Assembly: GCF_022698145.1 (NCBI RefSeq)
Contig: NZ_JALDAX010000017.1
Coordinates: 124,001 to 188,000 of the forward strand
DNA: 64,000 nucleotides
Reading direction: 5' to 3'
DNA from: Streptomyces spinosisporus
GTDB taxonomy: Bacteria; Actinomycetota; Actinomycetes; Streptomycetales; Streptomycetaceae
Shown: positions 1-9,727 of the stretch, one piece after another
Layout of the letters: the number at the start of each line of letters is the position of its first letter
Position numbering within the stretch: the first letter of the stretch is position 1
Notes under the pieces: generated by a model
Databases searched by the model: none
Seen by the model: the letters and a program-made list of their open reading frames with translations, nothing else
What the model was told of the DNA's origin: nothing
Position numbers and translations under genes: made by a program

Positions 1-1
1 G

Positions 2-939
<938 letters not shown>

Positions 940-943
<4 letters not shown>

Positions 944-1758
944 GCGGGAACATTCAGCTGCTGTCCGACACCCTCGCCGGCGCCAGGGCCGAGGGCCGCT
1001 CCGCCCTCATCGCCTACCTCCCGGCCGGGTTCCCGACCGTGGACGGCGGCATCGAGGCGGTCAAGGCGGCCCTGGACGGCGGCGCGGACGTCGTCGAGGT
1101 CGGCCTGCCGCACAGCGACCCGGTCCTCGACGGCCCCGTCATCCAGACCGCCGACGACATCGCCCTGCGCGGCGGCGTCAAGATCGCGCATGTGATGCGG
1201 ACGGTCAAGGAGGCCCACGAGGCCACCGGCAAGCCGATCCTCGTCATGACGTACTGGAACCCCATCGACCGCTACGGCGTCGAGCGCTTCACCGCCGAGC
1301 TCGCCGCGGCGGGCGGCGCGGGCTGCATCCTGCCCGACCTGCCGGTGCAGGAAGCGGCGCTGTGGCGGGAGCACGCCGACAAGCACGGGCTCGCCACGGT
1401 CTTCGTGGTCGCGCCCAGCAGCAAGGACGAGCGGCTCGCCGAGATCACCGCGGCGGGCAGCGGCTTCGTCTACGCCGCCTCCCTGATGGGCGTCACGGGC
1501 ACCCGCGAGTCGGTGGGCGCGCAGGCGCAGAACCTGGTCGAGCGCACCCGCGCCACCGGCACCGCCCTGCCCGTCTGCGTCGGGCTCGGCGTCTCCAACG
1601 CCGAACAGGCCGCCGAGGTGGCCGGCTTCGCCGACGGCGTGATCGTCGGCTCGGCCTTCGTCAAGCGGATGCTGGACGCGCCGGACGACGCGGCCGGTGT
1701 CGAGGCCGTCCGCTCGCTCGCCGGTGAGCTCGCCAAGGGCGTGCGCGGGGCGGCGTAG
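940..1758 (+). CDS. trpA: Tryptophan synthase alpha chain
   Basis: This subunit cleaves indole-3-glycerol phosphate to indole, which is channelled to the beta subunit. The protein has 272 residues, the usual length for the TIM-barrel family. The catalytic acids appear as E53 (VVEVGLPHSDP) and D64 (LDGP), and the phosphate-binding loops as GVTGTRE and GLGVSNAEQ. The GTG start overlaps the trpB stop (GTGA), which implies translational coupling. A strong intrinsic terminator follows within 50 bases, so trpA is the last gene of its trp transcript. Confidence 0.97.
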
Positions 1759-1806
1759 CCGGACATCTCATGTCACGGGGATCCTCCTTACGAGTGGATC
1801 TGGGAG

Positions 1807-1838
1807 CGGGGAGGCGCATTGCGCCTCCCCGTTTCGTT
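1807..1838 (+). terminator. Intrinsic terminator of the trp transcript
   Basis: A perfect 11-bp G+C-rich stem (1807-1817 with 1821-1831) has a 3-base ATT loop and is followed by TTTCGTTCT. It lies between trpA and the next gene, whose start at 1847 is just beyond it. Confidence 0.85.
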
Positions 1839-1846
1839 CTGGGGGT

Positions 1847-2620
1847 GTGAGCGAGAAGAACCGTGAGGGAAAGCGCACCGCCCGGGAGCGGCTGGCGGAC
1901 GAGCGAGCGAAGCAGAAGGCCGCGGACAAGCGACGGCGGACGCTGATCGTGGGCGCGAGCGTGGTCTGCGTCCTGGGCCTCGCCGCGGTGATCGGCGTGG
2001 TCGCCGCGAACTCCGGCAAGGACGAGGACAAGGCCTCGGGCCCGGCCGTGGCGCCCTCCGGGGCCCAGGGCAAGGACAGCCTCGCGATCCCGGTGGGCAA
2101 GGACGGCGCCAAGTCGACGCTCACGATCTGGGAGGACTTCCGCTGCCCGGCCTGCATGGCCTTCGAGACGGCGTACCGCCCGACGTTCCACGAGCTGACC
2201 GACTCCGGGCAGCTGCGCATCGAGTACCACCTGGTCCGGCTGATCGACGGCAATCTCGGCGGCACCGGCTCGCTGCGCGCGGGCAACGCCGCCGCCTGCG
2301 CCCAGGACGCCGGCCTGTTCCGCGACTACCACGACATGCTGTACGCGAACCAGCCGAAGGAGACCGACGACGCCTTCGGGGACAACGGCAAGCTGATCGC
2401 GCTCGCGGGCAAAGTGAAGGGCCTGGACACGGCCGCCTTCCGCTCCTGTGTCAACGACGGCAGGCACGACAGCTGGGTCGACAAGTCGAACGACGCCTTC
2501 AAGGCCGGCCATTTCAGCGGCACCCCGACCGTGCTGCTCGACGGCAAGAACATCTACCAGGACCAGACGATGACCCCCGCCAAGCTGAAGCAACTCGTGC
2601 AGCAGGCGAACAAGGGTTAA
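1847..2620 (+). CDS. Membrane-anchored DsbA-like thiol-disulfide protein
   Basis: A thioredoxin-fold protein of the DsbA family, likely acting on disulfide bonds outside the membrane. The N-terminus is a charged cytoplasmic stretch (residues 1-31), followed by one membrane segment (about 32-54), a linker and the DSBA/thioredoxin_4 domain. The redox motif is C100-P-A-C103. The domain then runs through a helical insert to a cis-Pro loop (GTPTVLL) near residue 225. I chose the GTG at 1847 (GTG AGC GAG) because it lies directly after the terminator hairpin; earlier in-frame codons would run through that hairpin. No cytochrome or DsbB partner is adjacent, so its substrate cannot be told from context. 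Confidence 0.88.
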   Translation: MSEKNREGKRTARERLADERAKQKAADKRRRTLIVGASVVCVLGLAAVIGVVAANSGKDEDKASGPAVAPSGAQGKDSLAIPVGKDGAKSTLTIWEDFRCPACMAFETAYRPTFHELTDSGQLRIEYHLVRLIDGNLGGTGSLRAGNAAACAQDAGLFRDYHDMLYANQPKETDDAFGDNGKLIALAGKVKGLDTAAFRSCVNDGRHDSWVDKSNDAFKAGHFSGTPTVLLDGKNIYQDQTMTPAKLKQLVQQANKG

Positions 2621-2686
2621 GAGTTTCACGGCCGCCCGTTATGGACCCGTAGCCGGTCCGCCTGCCGTCGGGCCCGCCCGGCACGG

Positions 2687-2692
2687 TAGCGT
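2687..2692 (+). promoter_or_regulatory. Putative -10 element of lgt (leaderless transcript)
   Basis: TAGCGT lies 10 bases before the lgt ATG and resembles the Streptomyces vegetative -10 hexamer. No Shine-Dalgarno sequence precedes the ATG, which fits a leaderless mRNA. No good -35 element is visible. Confidence 0.4.
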
Positions 2693-2702
2693 CGACCCTG
2701 TC

Positions 2703-3713
2703 ATGGAAGAACTTGCCTACATTCCGAGCCCGTCGCGCGGGGTGCTGTATCTCGGCCCCATCCCGCTGCGCGGCTACGCGTTCTGCATCATCATCGGCGT
2801 CTTCATCGCGGTCTGGCTCGGCAACCGGCGCTGGGTCGCCCGTGGCGGGCGGGCCGGCACGGTCGCCGACATCGCCGTCTGGGCGGTGCCGTTCGGCCTC
2901 GTCGGCGGCAGGCTCTACCACGTCATCACGGACTACGAGCTGTACTTCAGCGAGGGCCGTGACTGGGTGGACGCCTTCAAGGTGTGGGAGGGCGGACTCG
3001 GCATCTGGGGCGCGATCGCGCTCGGTGCGCTGGGCGCCTGGATCGGCTGCCGCCGCCGCGGCATCCCGATGCCCGCCTACGCCGACGCCGTCGCCCCCGG
3101 CATCGCCTTCGCGCAGGCGATCGGCCGCTGGGGCAACTGGTTCAACCAGGAGCTGTACGGCAAGGAGACGCACGTCCCCTGGGCGCTGCACATCACGTCC
3201 TCGACGGACGGCCGCGTGCCCGGGTACTACCACCCGACGTTCCTCTACGAGTCCCTGTGGTGCATCGGCGTCGCCCTCCTGGTCATCTGGGCCGACCGCC
3301 GCTTCAAGCTGGGCCACGGCCGGGCGTTCGCGCTCTACGTCGCCGCGTACTGCGTGGGCCGCGCCTGGATCGAGTACATGCGCGTCGACGACGCCCACCA
3401 CATCCTCGGCCTCAGGCTGAACGACTGGACCGCGCTGGGCGTCTTCCTGCTCGCGGTGACATACATCGTGGTGTCGCTGGACAAGCGCCCGGGCCGGGAG
3501 GCCGTGGTCGAGCCGGGTGCCGCGGAGGACTCGGCCGGGGCCGACGGCGGGGATCGCGTGTCCTTCGAGAAGGACGAGGCGGATGCGAAGGGTCCCGAGG
3601 AGCCCGAAGCCGCCGGGAACGCCGACGCCTCCGAAGCCGAGGCGAAGGACGGCGCGGAGGACGACGTCAAGGACGACGTGAAGGACAGCGCCGAGTCGGC
3701 CAGGAAGAGCTGA
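2703..3713 (+). CDS. lgt: Phosphatidylglycerol-prolipoprotein diacylglyceryl transferase
   Basis: Lgt transfers diacylglycerol from phosphatidylglycerol to the lipobox cysteine of prolipoproteins, the first step of lipoprotein maturation in the membrane. The Lgt signature GRWGNWFNQELYG is at about residues 141-153, and several membrane helices cover residues 15-260. The protein has 336 residues, longer than the usual 270-290, because of a hydrophilic acidic tail after about residue 262 that is rich in Glu, Asp, Ala and Lys. Such tails are common in actinobacterial Lgt. One likely client in this window is the LivK lipoprotein. The gene converges on the citE-like gene across a shared hairpin. 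Confidence 0.96.
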   Translation: MEELAYIPSPSRGVLYLGPIPLRGYAFCIIIGVFIAVWLGNRRWVARGGRAGTVADIAVWAVPFGLVGGRLYHVITDYELYFSEGRDWVDAFKVWEGGLGIWGAIALGALGAWIGCRRRGIPMPAYADAVAPGIAFAQAIGRWGNWFNQELYGKETHVPWALHITSSTDGRVPGYYHPTFLYESLWCIGVALLVIWADRRFKLGHGRAFALYVAAYCVGRAWIEYMRVDDAHHILGLRLNDWTALGVFLLAVTYIVVSLDKRPGREAVVEPGAAEDSAGADGGDRVSFEKDEADAKGPEEPEAAGNADASEAEAKDGAEDDVKDDVKDSAESARKS

Positions 3714-3725
3714 CCGGTCGGTCGT

Positions 3726-3771
3726 ACGACGACGAGGGCGCCCGCGGTGAAGCGGGCGCCCTCATCGTCGT
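3726..3771. terminator. Bidirectional terminator between lgt and the citE-like gene
   Basis: A perfect 12-bp stem (3734-3745 with 3752-3763) sits inside a longer imperfect stem spanning 3726-3771. It separates convergent genes and overlaps the stop codon of the leftward gene at 3762. There is no clear T-tract, as is usual in Streptomyces. Confidence 0.7.
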
Positions 3772-4598
3772 TCGCGGTGGGCGAGCGCCAGAGTGCGCTG
3801 CGCCGCCGTCACCACCGCCGCGTCGATGAACGTCCCGTCCGGCAGCGCCTGGGCGCCCTGCCGGGTCGTCGCCGCCTTCACGATCGTCTCGGCCTCCTCG
3901 ACCTCCCTCGCCGTGGGCAGATAGGCCCGCTCGATGACGGGGAGCTGACGGGGGTGGATGGCGGCGCGGCCCAGGAAGCCGAGGGCGCGGCCGTGGGCGC
4001 AGGACGCGGCCAGGCCCTCCAGGTCGCGGATGTCGGGGTGGACCGACTGCGGGGACGGGGGCAGGCCCGCCGCCCGTGCGGCGACGACGACGCGGGAGCG
4101 GGACCAGTCGAGGCCCACGTCCTCGCGTACGCCGAGGTCGGCCCGTAGATCCGCCTCTCCCAGGGCGATGCCGCGCAGGGCCGGGTGGGCCGAGGCGATG
4201 GCGTAGGCGTGCTCGACTGCCAGGGCGGACTCCAGCAGGGCGTACAGGGGGAGGGCTCCGCCGTCGGAGGGGACCGACCGTTCCGCGGTGCGGGCGATCT
4301 GCTCGGGGGAGGTCACCTTCGCAAGACGCAGGCCCGACAGGCCCGGCAGGGCGGCCACCGCCTCCAGATCGCGTGCGGCGAGCGGGCCGTTGAGGGCGTT
4401 GATGCGGACATGGACCGGGACCGGCTGCGGGGCGGAGAGGAGTTCGGCCGTGGCCGCGCGGGCGTACTCCTTGCGGTCCGGGGCGACCGCGTCCTCCAGA
4501 TCGACGACGACCACGTCGGCGCCCGCGACCAGGGCCTTGGCGACGACCTGCGGTCGGTCGCCGGGGGCGTAGAGCCAGGTGAGCGGGGGCGGGGTCAT
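3762..4598 (-). CDS. HpcH/HpaI aldolase/citrate lyase family protein (CitE-like)
   Basis: A 278-residue protein of the CitE/HpcH family, which cleaves or forms C-C bonds in acyl-CoA substrates such as citramalyl-, malyl- or methylmalyl-CoA. It starts MTPPPLTWLYAPGDRP, the typical family opening. Next come VVVDLEDAVAPDRK (Mg-binding acid), VRINALNG, LPLYALLES and GEADLRADLG. The ATG overlaps the stop of the CoA-transferase upstream (ATGA), so it is the last gene of the six-gene leftward operon. A CoA-transferase followed by a CitE-type lyase suggests that a CoA ester made by one is cleaved by the other, but the substrate is unknown. Confidence 0.85.
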   Translation of the reverse strand: MTPPPLTWLYAPGDRPQVVAKALVAGADVVVVDLEDAVAPDRKEYARAATAELLSAPQPVPVHVRINALNGPLAARDLEAVAALPGLSGLRLAKVTSPEQIARTAERSVPSDGGALPLYALLESALAVEHAYAIASAHPALRGIALGEADLRADLGVREDVGLDWSRSRVVVAARAAGLPPSPQSVHPDIRDLEGLAASCAHGRALGFLGRAAIHPRQLPVIERAYLPTAREVEEAETIVKAATTRQGAQALPDGTFIDAAVVTAAQRTLALAHRERR

Positions 4599-5812
4599 AC
4601 GGCGCCCTCCTCGCGCAGGGCGGTCAGTTCGGCCGGGGTCAGACCGAGTGCGGTCAGGACCGTCTCCGTGTCGGCGCCGTGCGGGCGGCCCGCCCAGCGG
4701 ATCGCGCCGGGGGTGGAGGAGAGCCGGAAGAGGACGTTCTGCATGCGGAGGGGGCCCAGTTCGGGGTCGTCGAGCGAGGTGATCGTGTCCAGGGCCGCGT
4801 ACTGCGGGTCCATCATCACCTCCCGGACGTCCTGGACCGGCGCCACCGCCGCCTCCGCCTTCTCGAAGGCCGCGAGGACCTCGGTCCGGGTGCGCTCGGC
4901 GATCCAGCCGCCGACCGCCTGGTCCAGGACGTCGGCGTGCCGGGCGCGGTCGGCGCCCGTCGCGAACCACGGCTCGTCGATCAGCTCCGGGCGGCCCACC
5001 AGGTGCATCACGCGTTCCGCGATCGACTGCGCGGAGGTGGAGACGGCGACCCAGGCGCCGTCGGCGGTGAGATAGGTGCCGCGCGGGGCGTTGTTCTGGG
5101 AGCGGTTGCCGGTGCGCGGCTGGACGTGGCCGAGCTGGTCGTACCAGATGGGCTGGGGGCCCAGGACGGTCAGGATCGGCTCGATGATCGCCATGTCGAC
5201 GACCTGGCCCTCGCCGGTGCGCTCGCGGGCGGCCAGCGCGGTCATGACGGCGTAGGCCGTGGCCAGGCCCGCGATGGAGTCGGCGAGGCCGAACGGCGGG
5301 AGCGTCGGGGGTGCGTCCGGTTCGCCGGTGATGGCGGCGAAGCCGCTCATCGCCTCGGCCAGGGTGCCGAAGCCGGGGCGGTGCGCGCTCGGGCCGAACT
5401 GGCCGAAGGCGGTGACCCTCGTGAGGATCAGCCGGGGGTTGGCGGCGGACAGCTCCTCCCAGCCGAGGTCCCACTTCTCCAGGGTGCCGGGGCGGAAGTT
5501 CTCGACGACGACGTCCGCGGTGGCGACCAGGCGCAGCAGGGTGGAGCGACCGCCCCGCTTCGACAGGTCGAGGGTGATGGTCCGTTTGTTGCGGCCGAGC
5601 AGCTTCCACCACAGGCCGACGCCGTTCTTCGACGGGCCGTGGCCGCGGGCGGGGTCGGGCTTGGCGGGGTGTTCCACCTTGATGACCTCGGCACCGAAGT
5701 CGCCGAGCATGGTGGCGGCGAGCGGGCCGGCGAAGAGGGTGGCGAGGTCGAGGACGCGCAGTCCGGTGAGAGGGGCCTGGGCCTCTTCGGTGGGTCGGGT
5801 GGCGCGGGTCAT
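4595..5812 (-). CDS. CaiB/BaiF-type (class III) CoA-transferase
   Basis: A 405-residue class III CoA-transferase, which moves CoA between carboxylic acids through an aspartyl-CoA intermediate. It has the family opening GLRVLDLATLFAGPLAATML, the GAEVIKVEHP segment, VVENFRPGTLEKWDLG, and GEGQVVDMAI, where the Asp is the expected catalytic residue. The start at 5812 overlaps the preceding ADP-ribosylglycohydrolase stop (ATGA), and its own stop overlaps the citE-like start. Its place in an operon with four ADP-ribosylglycohydrolases is unusual and gives no obvious acid substrate. Confidence 0.9.
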   Translation of the reverse strand: MTRATRPTEEAQAPLTGLRVLDLATLFAGPLAATMLGDFGAEVIKVEHPAKPDPARGHGPSKNGVGLWWKLLGRNKRTITLDLSKRGGRSTLLRLVATADVVVENFRPGTLEKWDLGWEELSAANPRLILTRVTAFGQFGPSAHRPGFGTLAEAMSGFAAITGEPDAPPTLPPFGLADSIAGLATAYAVMTALAARERTGEGQVVDMAIIEPILTVLGPQPIWYDQLGHVQPRTGNRSQNNAPRGTYLTADGAWVAVSTSAQSIAERVMHLVGRPELIDEPWFATGADRARHADVLDQAVGGWIAERTRTEVLAAFEKAEAAVAPVQDVREVMMDPQYAALDTITSLDDPELGPLRMQNVLFRLSSTPGAIRWAGRPHGADTETVLTALGLTPAELTALREEGAV

Positions 5813-7170
5813 GAGCGGGATGCCTCCCGGTGCGTGAGCTGGGCCAGGGTGTCGAAGCCGGTGCCGTTGAAGTCGCCCACGGAGGTGGCGAGCCGGTTCT
5901 TCAGCGGGGTCGTCCAGCGGTCCGGCAGGGCGGCCGGGGCACCGGCGAGGAGGGCGGCGATGCTGCCGGCCGCCGCGCCGCACGAGTCGGTGTCCCAACC
6001 CCCGGACACCGCACGGCAGATGGAGCCGCTGAAGTCGCCGTCCGCATGGGTGAGCGCGGCGGCGACGAGGGCGGTGTTGGGGACGGCGTGCACCCAGTGG
6101 TGGGTGGCGGCATGGGTCTCGTGCAGCCGGTCGACGACGGTGTCGAAGTCGGTGTGCTCCGCGGCGAGTTCGACGGCGTGGCGGACGGCGCGGGCCAGCC
6201 GGGAGCCGGGCGGTACGACGGTCAGGCCGGTACGGAGACAGGCGTGGACGTCGTGGGTTCCGGTCGCCGCGGCGGCGATGACGGCGGCCGTGAACATCGC
6301 GGCGTAGACGCCGTTCGCGGTGTGGGTGAGGGTGGCGTCGCGATGGGCCTGCTCGGCCGCGGCTGCCGGGTCGCCGGGGTTGGTCCAGCCGTGTACGTCG
6401 GCGCGGATGAGCGCACCGATCCACTCGCGGAAGGGGTTGCGGTGGCGGGCCGTATGCGGTGGCTCCAGGCCGAGGAGGAGATTGCGGTAGGCGATGCGCT
6501 CGGCGGTGAAGGTGCGGCCCGCCGGAAGTTCGGACAGCCACAGGCCGGCGACGTCGGCCGTGGTGAAACCCCTGCCGTGGCGCTGCATCAACAGCAGGTT
6601 GAGGAGCGGGTAGTTGAGGTCGTCGTCCTCCGGCATGCCGTCGATGTTCTCGGCGAGGGAGGTGGTCGCCGAGCGGCGGTTCCAGGGATGTTGCGCCAGG
6701 AGGTCACCGGGCACCCCGCGGGCGGTGAAGTAGGTGTGCAACGGCCAGTTCCCGGCGGCGCGCGCCAGTTGACGGATGCCGTCGAGGGGGAGCTTCTCCA
6801 CCGGTTTGCCCAGCAGACAGCCGACGGCCCGGCCGAGCCAGGCGGCCTCGAGACGGGCCCGCGTGACCGGTGACGGGCCGGCGGACGCGGGCCAGTCGGG
6901 GCACAGGGCCCTGATCCTGCGCAGATCCGTCGGCTCGCTGTCGCCCAACGTGCTCGGCAGGTCCGCCAGTTCGTCCAGCAGGTCCTTGGCGAGCAGCCGC
7001 AGGTAGCGCGAGACAGGGGTCGGTGAGGCGCCCGCCCGCAGCGGGGCCTCGGGGCCGCGCGCGGCCCGCCACCGTGCGGCGATCGCCGACGGCTCGCGTC
7101 CGTCCAGGGCCGCCTGCCTCAGCTCGTGGCCGATCAGGTCCTCCGGCTGGACCCAGGTCAGTCGGAGCAA
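5809..7170 (-). CDS. ADP-ribosylglycohydrolase family protein, paralogue 4
   Basis: About 453 residues, belonging to the ADP-ribosylglycohydrolase (ARH/DraG) fold, whose members hydrolyse N- or O-glycosidic bonds to ADP-ribose with a dinuclear Mg centre. The N-terminal helical part (residues 1-100) is extra. The ARH core begins at AAWLGRAVGCLLGKP, and the metal motifs appear as MPEDDDLNY and GGWDTDSCGAAAGS, so both acidic clusters are present. I chose the TTG at 7170 because GGGAGG lies 6 bases upstream and the frame overlaps the end of paralogue 3 by 13 bases. No ATG or GTG is well placed. The substrate is unknown. Confidence 0.8.
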   Translation of the reverse strand: MLRLTWVQPEDLIGHELRQAALDGREPSAIAARWRAARGPEAPLRAGASPTPVSRYLRLLAKDLLDELADLPSTLGDSEPTDLRRIRALCPDWPASAGPSPVTRARLEAAWLGRAVGCLLGKPVEKLPLDGIRQLARAAGNWPLHTYFTARGVPGDLLAQHPWNRRSATTSLAENIDGMPEDDDLNYPLLNLLLMQRHGRGFTTADVAGLWLSELPAGRTFTAERIAYRNLLLGLEPPHTARHRNPFREWIGALIRADVHGWTNPGDPAAAAEQAHRDATLTHTANGVYAAMFTAAVIAAAATGTHDVHACLRTGLTVVPPGSRLARAVRHAVELAAEHTDFDTVVDRLHETHAATHHWVHAVPNTALVAAALTHADGDFSGSICRAVSGGWDTDSCGAAAGSIAALLAGAPAALPDRWTTPLKNRLATSVGDFNGTGFDTLAQLTHREASRS

Positions 7171-8354
7171 CTCGGGCCTCCCATCTCGGCGAAGGCCGCC
7201 TCGTGGGTCCTGCGGCGGCGTACGTCCCGCTCGAAGATCTCCCGGGTCACCCGCGTGAGCGTCGCCGCCGGCTCCCACAGGTCGAGGCGGCTCGCCTCCG
7301 CCACCCTCTTCGACCAGTCCTCCGGGACCGGGGAGCCCAGGGCGCCGGCGAGTGCGCCCGCCATCGTCGCGATGGAGTCGCAGTCACGGCCGTAGTTCAC
7401 TGCCCCCAGGACGGCGTGCCGGTAGTCGCCGCAGGAGACCAGCAACATGCCGAGGGCGACGGGGAGTTCCTCGATCGCGTGGAGCCGGGAGGGGCGGCGG
7501 GCGCCGAGGGACGGGTCGCGGTAGTCGGGGCCGACGGTGTCGTACGGCGCCACCGCCTCGCGCAGCGGGACCAGCGCCGACTCGAAGTCCGTGTGACGGG
7601 AGGCCACTTCGCAGACCCGGTCGATCGCCGTGCGCGTGCCGTCCTTGGCCAGGGCGAGCGCGGCGGCCACGACCGAGTCCGGCGTCGCTCCGGGGGTGGC
7701 GGCCGCGGCCACCGCCGCCGCGAGGACGCCCGCCGCCTCGCGGCCGTACGACGACTGGTGCGCGCCCGCGACGTCGAGCGCTTCCGCGTACGCTCCCGCC
7801 GGGTTGGCCGCGTTGACCAGGCCGACTGGCGAAATGTACATCGCGGCACCGCAGTTGACGATGTTGCCGGTGCCCGCCTCGCGGGGGTCGGCATTGCCGT
7901 AGTGGAGCCGGGCCACCAGCCACTTCTCCGCGAGGAAGAGGCGGTGCAGGGGGAGGGACTCCGTCTCCAGCTCCGGGATCCAGCGCGGGTTCGTCATCAG
8001 GTCCGGGACCAGGTGGTCGGCGATCGCGAACGCGTCCAGGTGGTCGCGGACCCGGGCGTAGACCCGCACCAGCGCGTGCGTCATCAAGGTGTCGTCGGTG
8101 ACGTGGCCGTCGCCCTTGTGGTACGGCGCGAGGGGGCGGGCCGTGCGCCAGTCGTCGCCGTTCCAGGGGCCGACGATGCCGTGGACGCGGCCGCCGTGGC
8201 GTTCGAGGATCTGGTCGGGGGAGTAGCCCTCGACGGGGCCGCCGAGGGCGTCGCCGACCGCGGCTCCCACGAGGGCTGCGGTGATGCGGTCCTCCAGGCT
8301 GGTTTGTCGGCTTCCGGAGGTCATGGGTGTCATGGGCGTCATGGGCGGAATCAT
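7158..8354 (-). CDS. ADP-ribosylglycohydrolase family protein, paralogue 3
   Basis: About 398 residues with a canonical ADP-ribosylglycohydrolase pattern. It shows ALVGAAVGDALGGPVEG near the N-terminus, the TDDT metal motif at residues 86-89, and NYGRDCDSIATMAGALAGAL near the C-terminus. All metal-binding acids seen in active family members are present, so this copy should be catalytic. The ATG at 8354 overlaps the previous stop (ATGA). GGGAGG touches that ATG directly, so in-frame ATG codons at 8342, 8333 or 8324 may be the real start. The N-terminus repeats MTPMTPMT, which explains the cluster of ATGs. Confidence 0.85.
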   Translation of the reverse strand: MIPPMTPMTPMTSGSRQTSLEDRITAALVGAAVGDALGGPVEGYSPDQILERHGGRVHGIVGPWNGDDWRTARPLAPYHKGDGHVTDDTLMTHALVRVYARVRDHLDAFAIADHLVPDLMTNPRWIPELETESLPLHRLFLAEKWLVARLHYGNADPREAGTGNIVNCGAAMYISPVGLVNAANPAGAYAEALDVAGAHQSSYGREAAGVLAAAVAAAATPGATPDSVVAAALALAKDGTRTAIDRVCEVASRHTDFESALVPLREAVAPYDTVGPDYRDPSLGARRPSRLHAIEELPVALGMLLVSCGDYRHAVLGAVNYGRDCDSIATMAGALAGALGSPVPEDWSKRVAEASRLDLWEPAATLTRVTREIFERDVRRRRTHEAAFAEMGGPSCSD

Positions 8355-9727
8355 CCTCCCGGTGAGGTCGGTTGCGTGGCTTCCAGAAGTTCGGCGAGTT
8401 CCACCAGGTCGGTGCCGGTCAGGCGGGGGAGTGCGCAGCCGGAGAGGGTGCGGCAGGCCTGGCGCCAGGTCGCCGGGATCGACGCGCCGCCGCCGAGTGC
8501 TCCGGTGAGCGCTCCCGCGAGCGCCGGGGCCGAGTCGGCGACGCGGGACAGACAGGCCGCGGCCGGGACCGCCTCCGCGATACGGCCGCCCGAGGCGATG
8601 GCCAGGGCCAGGGCGACCGGGACCGTCTCGGCGGCGGCGATGCCGTAGCTGTAGACGTGGTCGACGATCTGGTGCTCCAGGAGCGGGATCAGGGTGAAGG
8701 CGCTCTCGGCGCCGGCGGCGAGGTCGAGGGCGTGGCGGGCGTTGCGGCCGATCTCCGTGTACTCGGGGAGCTCGGCGAGGGCGGCCGCGACACAGGTGTG
8801 TGCGTCCGCGCCGCCGAGGGCGAGGGACACGGCCGCCGCCATCGCGCGGGCGCCGTGCACTCCGTCGCCGTCCTGGGTGTAGCGGGCGTCGAACTCGGCG
8901 AGGTCCGCGGCGGGGCGGGGGTCGCCGGGGTGGGCCACGGCGAGGACGCAGGCGCGTACGCAGGCCGCGTCGTCGAAGTAGTGGGGGTTGTCGTGGCCGG
9001 TGGCGGGTGGGCGCAGGCCGGTGGCGAGGTTGCCGAGGCCGGCGCGTACGGAGATGCGGGCGCGCAGGGGGAGGACGGCGGACTCGACCTCCGGGGCGCG
9101 GTTCGCCGCGGCGGCGATCTCGGCGGCCACGGCGTTCCAGGTGAGGTCGATGGCGGCTCTCGTACGGCGTTCTCGGCTGAGGTCGCCGAGGACGGTGCTG
9201 TCGCCGGCGCGCAGGAGGGCCTCTGCGGCGAAGGCCGCCCATTCCGCGTCGTCGGAGGGGCCGAGGCGGAGGGGTTCGGGGGGTTGGTTCAGGGCGATGG
9301 GGACGGGGAGGGTGGTGGTGGCGTTCTGTTCGGCGAAGGTGTCGAGTTCGCGGGTGAGGCGGCGGGTCCACTCGGGCATGCGGGCGGCTCTGTGGCGGGC
9401 GGCGGGCCAGCCGGCGGCGTCGCCTGCGGCGAGCCCCAGCAGGAGGCCTTCGGTGCGGCGGGGGTTGTTGTGCGGGTCGGCGTGGGGTGCGCGGTGCGGG
9501 TCGGCGTCGGCGTCGGGTGCGGCCTCGGCTTCGCCTTCGGCCGATGTGTTCCCACCCGCACCACCCGTGCGAGTTTCGATGTCGGGTGCGGGTGGCCCCT
9601 GTGGGGGTCGTTCGCCGTCGGCGGGTGCGGGTGCGGGTGCGGGTGCGGGTGTAGGGCGGGCCTGCGTGCGTGGTTCGTCGGTGGTGATCGTTTGTGGGGT
9701 CTGTGTCCAGGGGGCCGGTGGGGTCAT
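8351..9727 (-). CDS. Degenerate ADP-ribosylglycohydrolase family protein, paralogue 2
   Basis: A 458-residue member of the ADP-ribosylglycohydrolase family with an altered active site. Residues 1-90 are a low-complexity region rich in Pro, Ala, Asp and Thr, including PTPAPAPAPAPA. The ARH core starts at GLLLGLAAGDAAGWP. The usual TDDT motif is replaced by SDDAE, and the C-terminal GRDxDT motif by SRVADS, so one metal-binding Asp is a Val. The fold is probably kept but hydrolase activity is doubtful. It may be a regulatory partner of the other paralogues. Start and stop overlap both neighbours (ATGA). Confidence 0.75.
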   Translation of the reverse strand: MTPPAPWTQTPQTITTDEPRTQARPTPAPAPAPAPADGERPPQGPPAPDIETRTGGAGGNTSAEGEAEAAPDADADPHRAPHADPHNNPRRTEGLLLGLAAGDAAGWPAARHRAARMPEWTRRLTRELDTFAEQNATTTLPVPIALNQPPEPLRLGPSDDAEWAAFAAEALLRAGDSTVLGDLSRERRTRAAIDLTWNAVAAEIAAAANRAPEVESAVLPLRARISVRAGLGNLATGLRPPATGHDNPHYFDDAACVRACVLAVAHPGDPRPAADLAEFDARYTQDGDGVHGARAMAAAVSLALGGADAHTCVAAALAELPEYTEIGRNARHALDLAAGAESAFTLIPLLEHQIVDHVYSYGIAAAETVPVALALAIASGGRIAEAVPAAACLSRVADSAPALAGALTGALGGGASIPATWRQACRTLSGCALPRLTGTDLVELAELLEATQPTSPGG

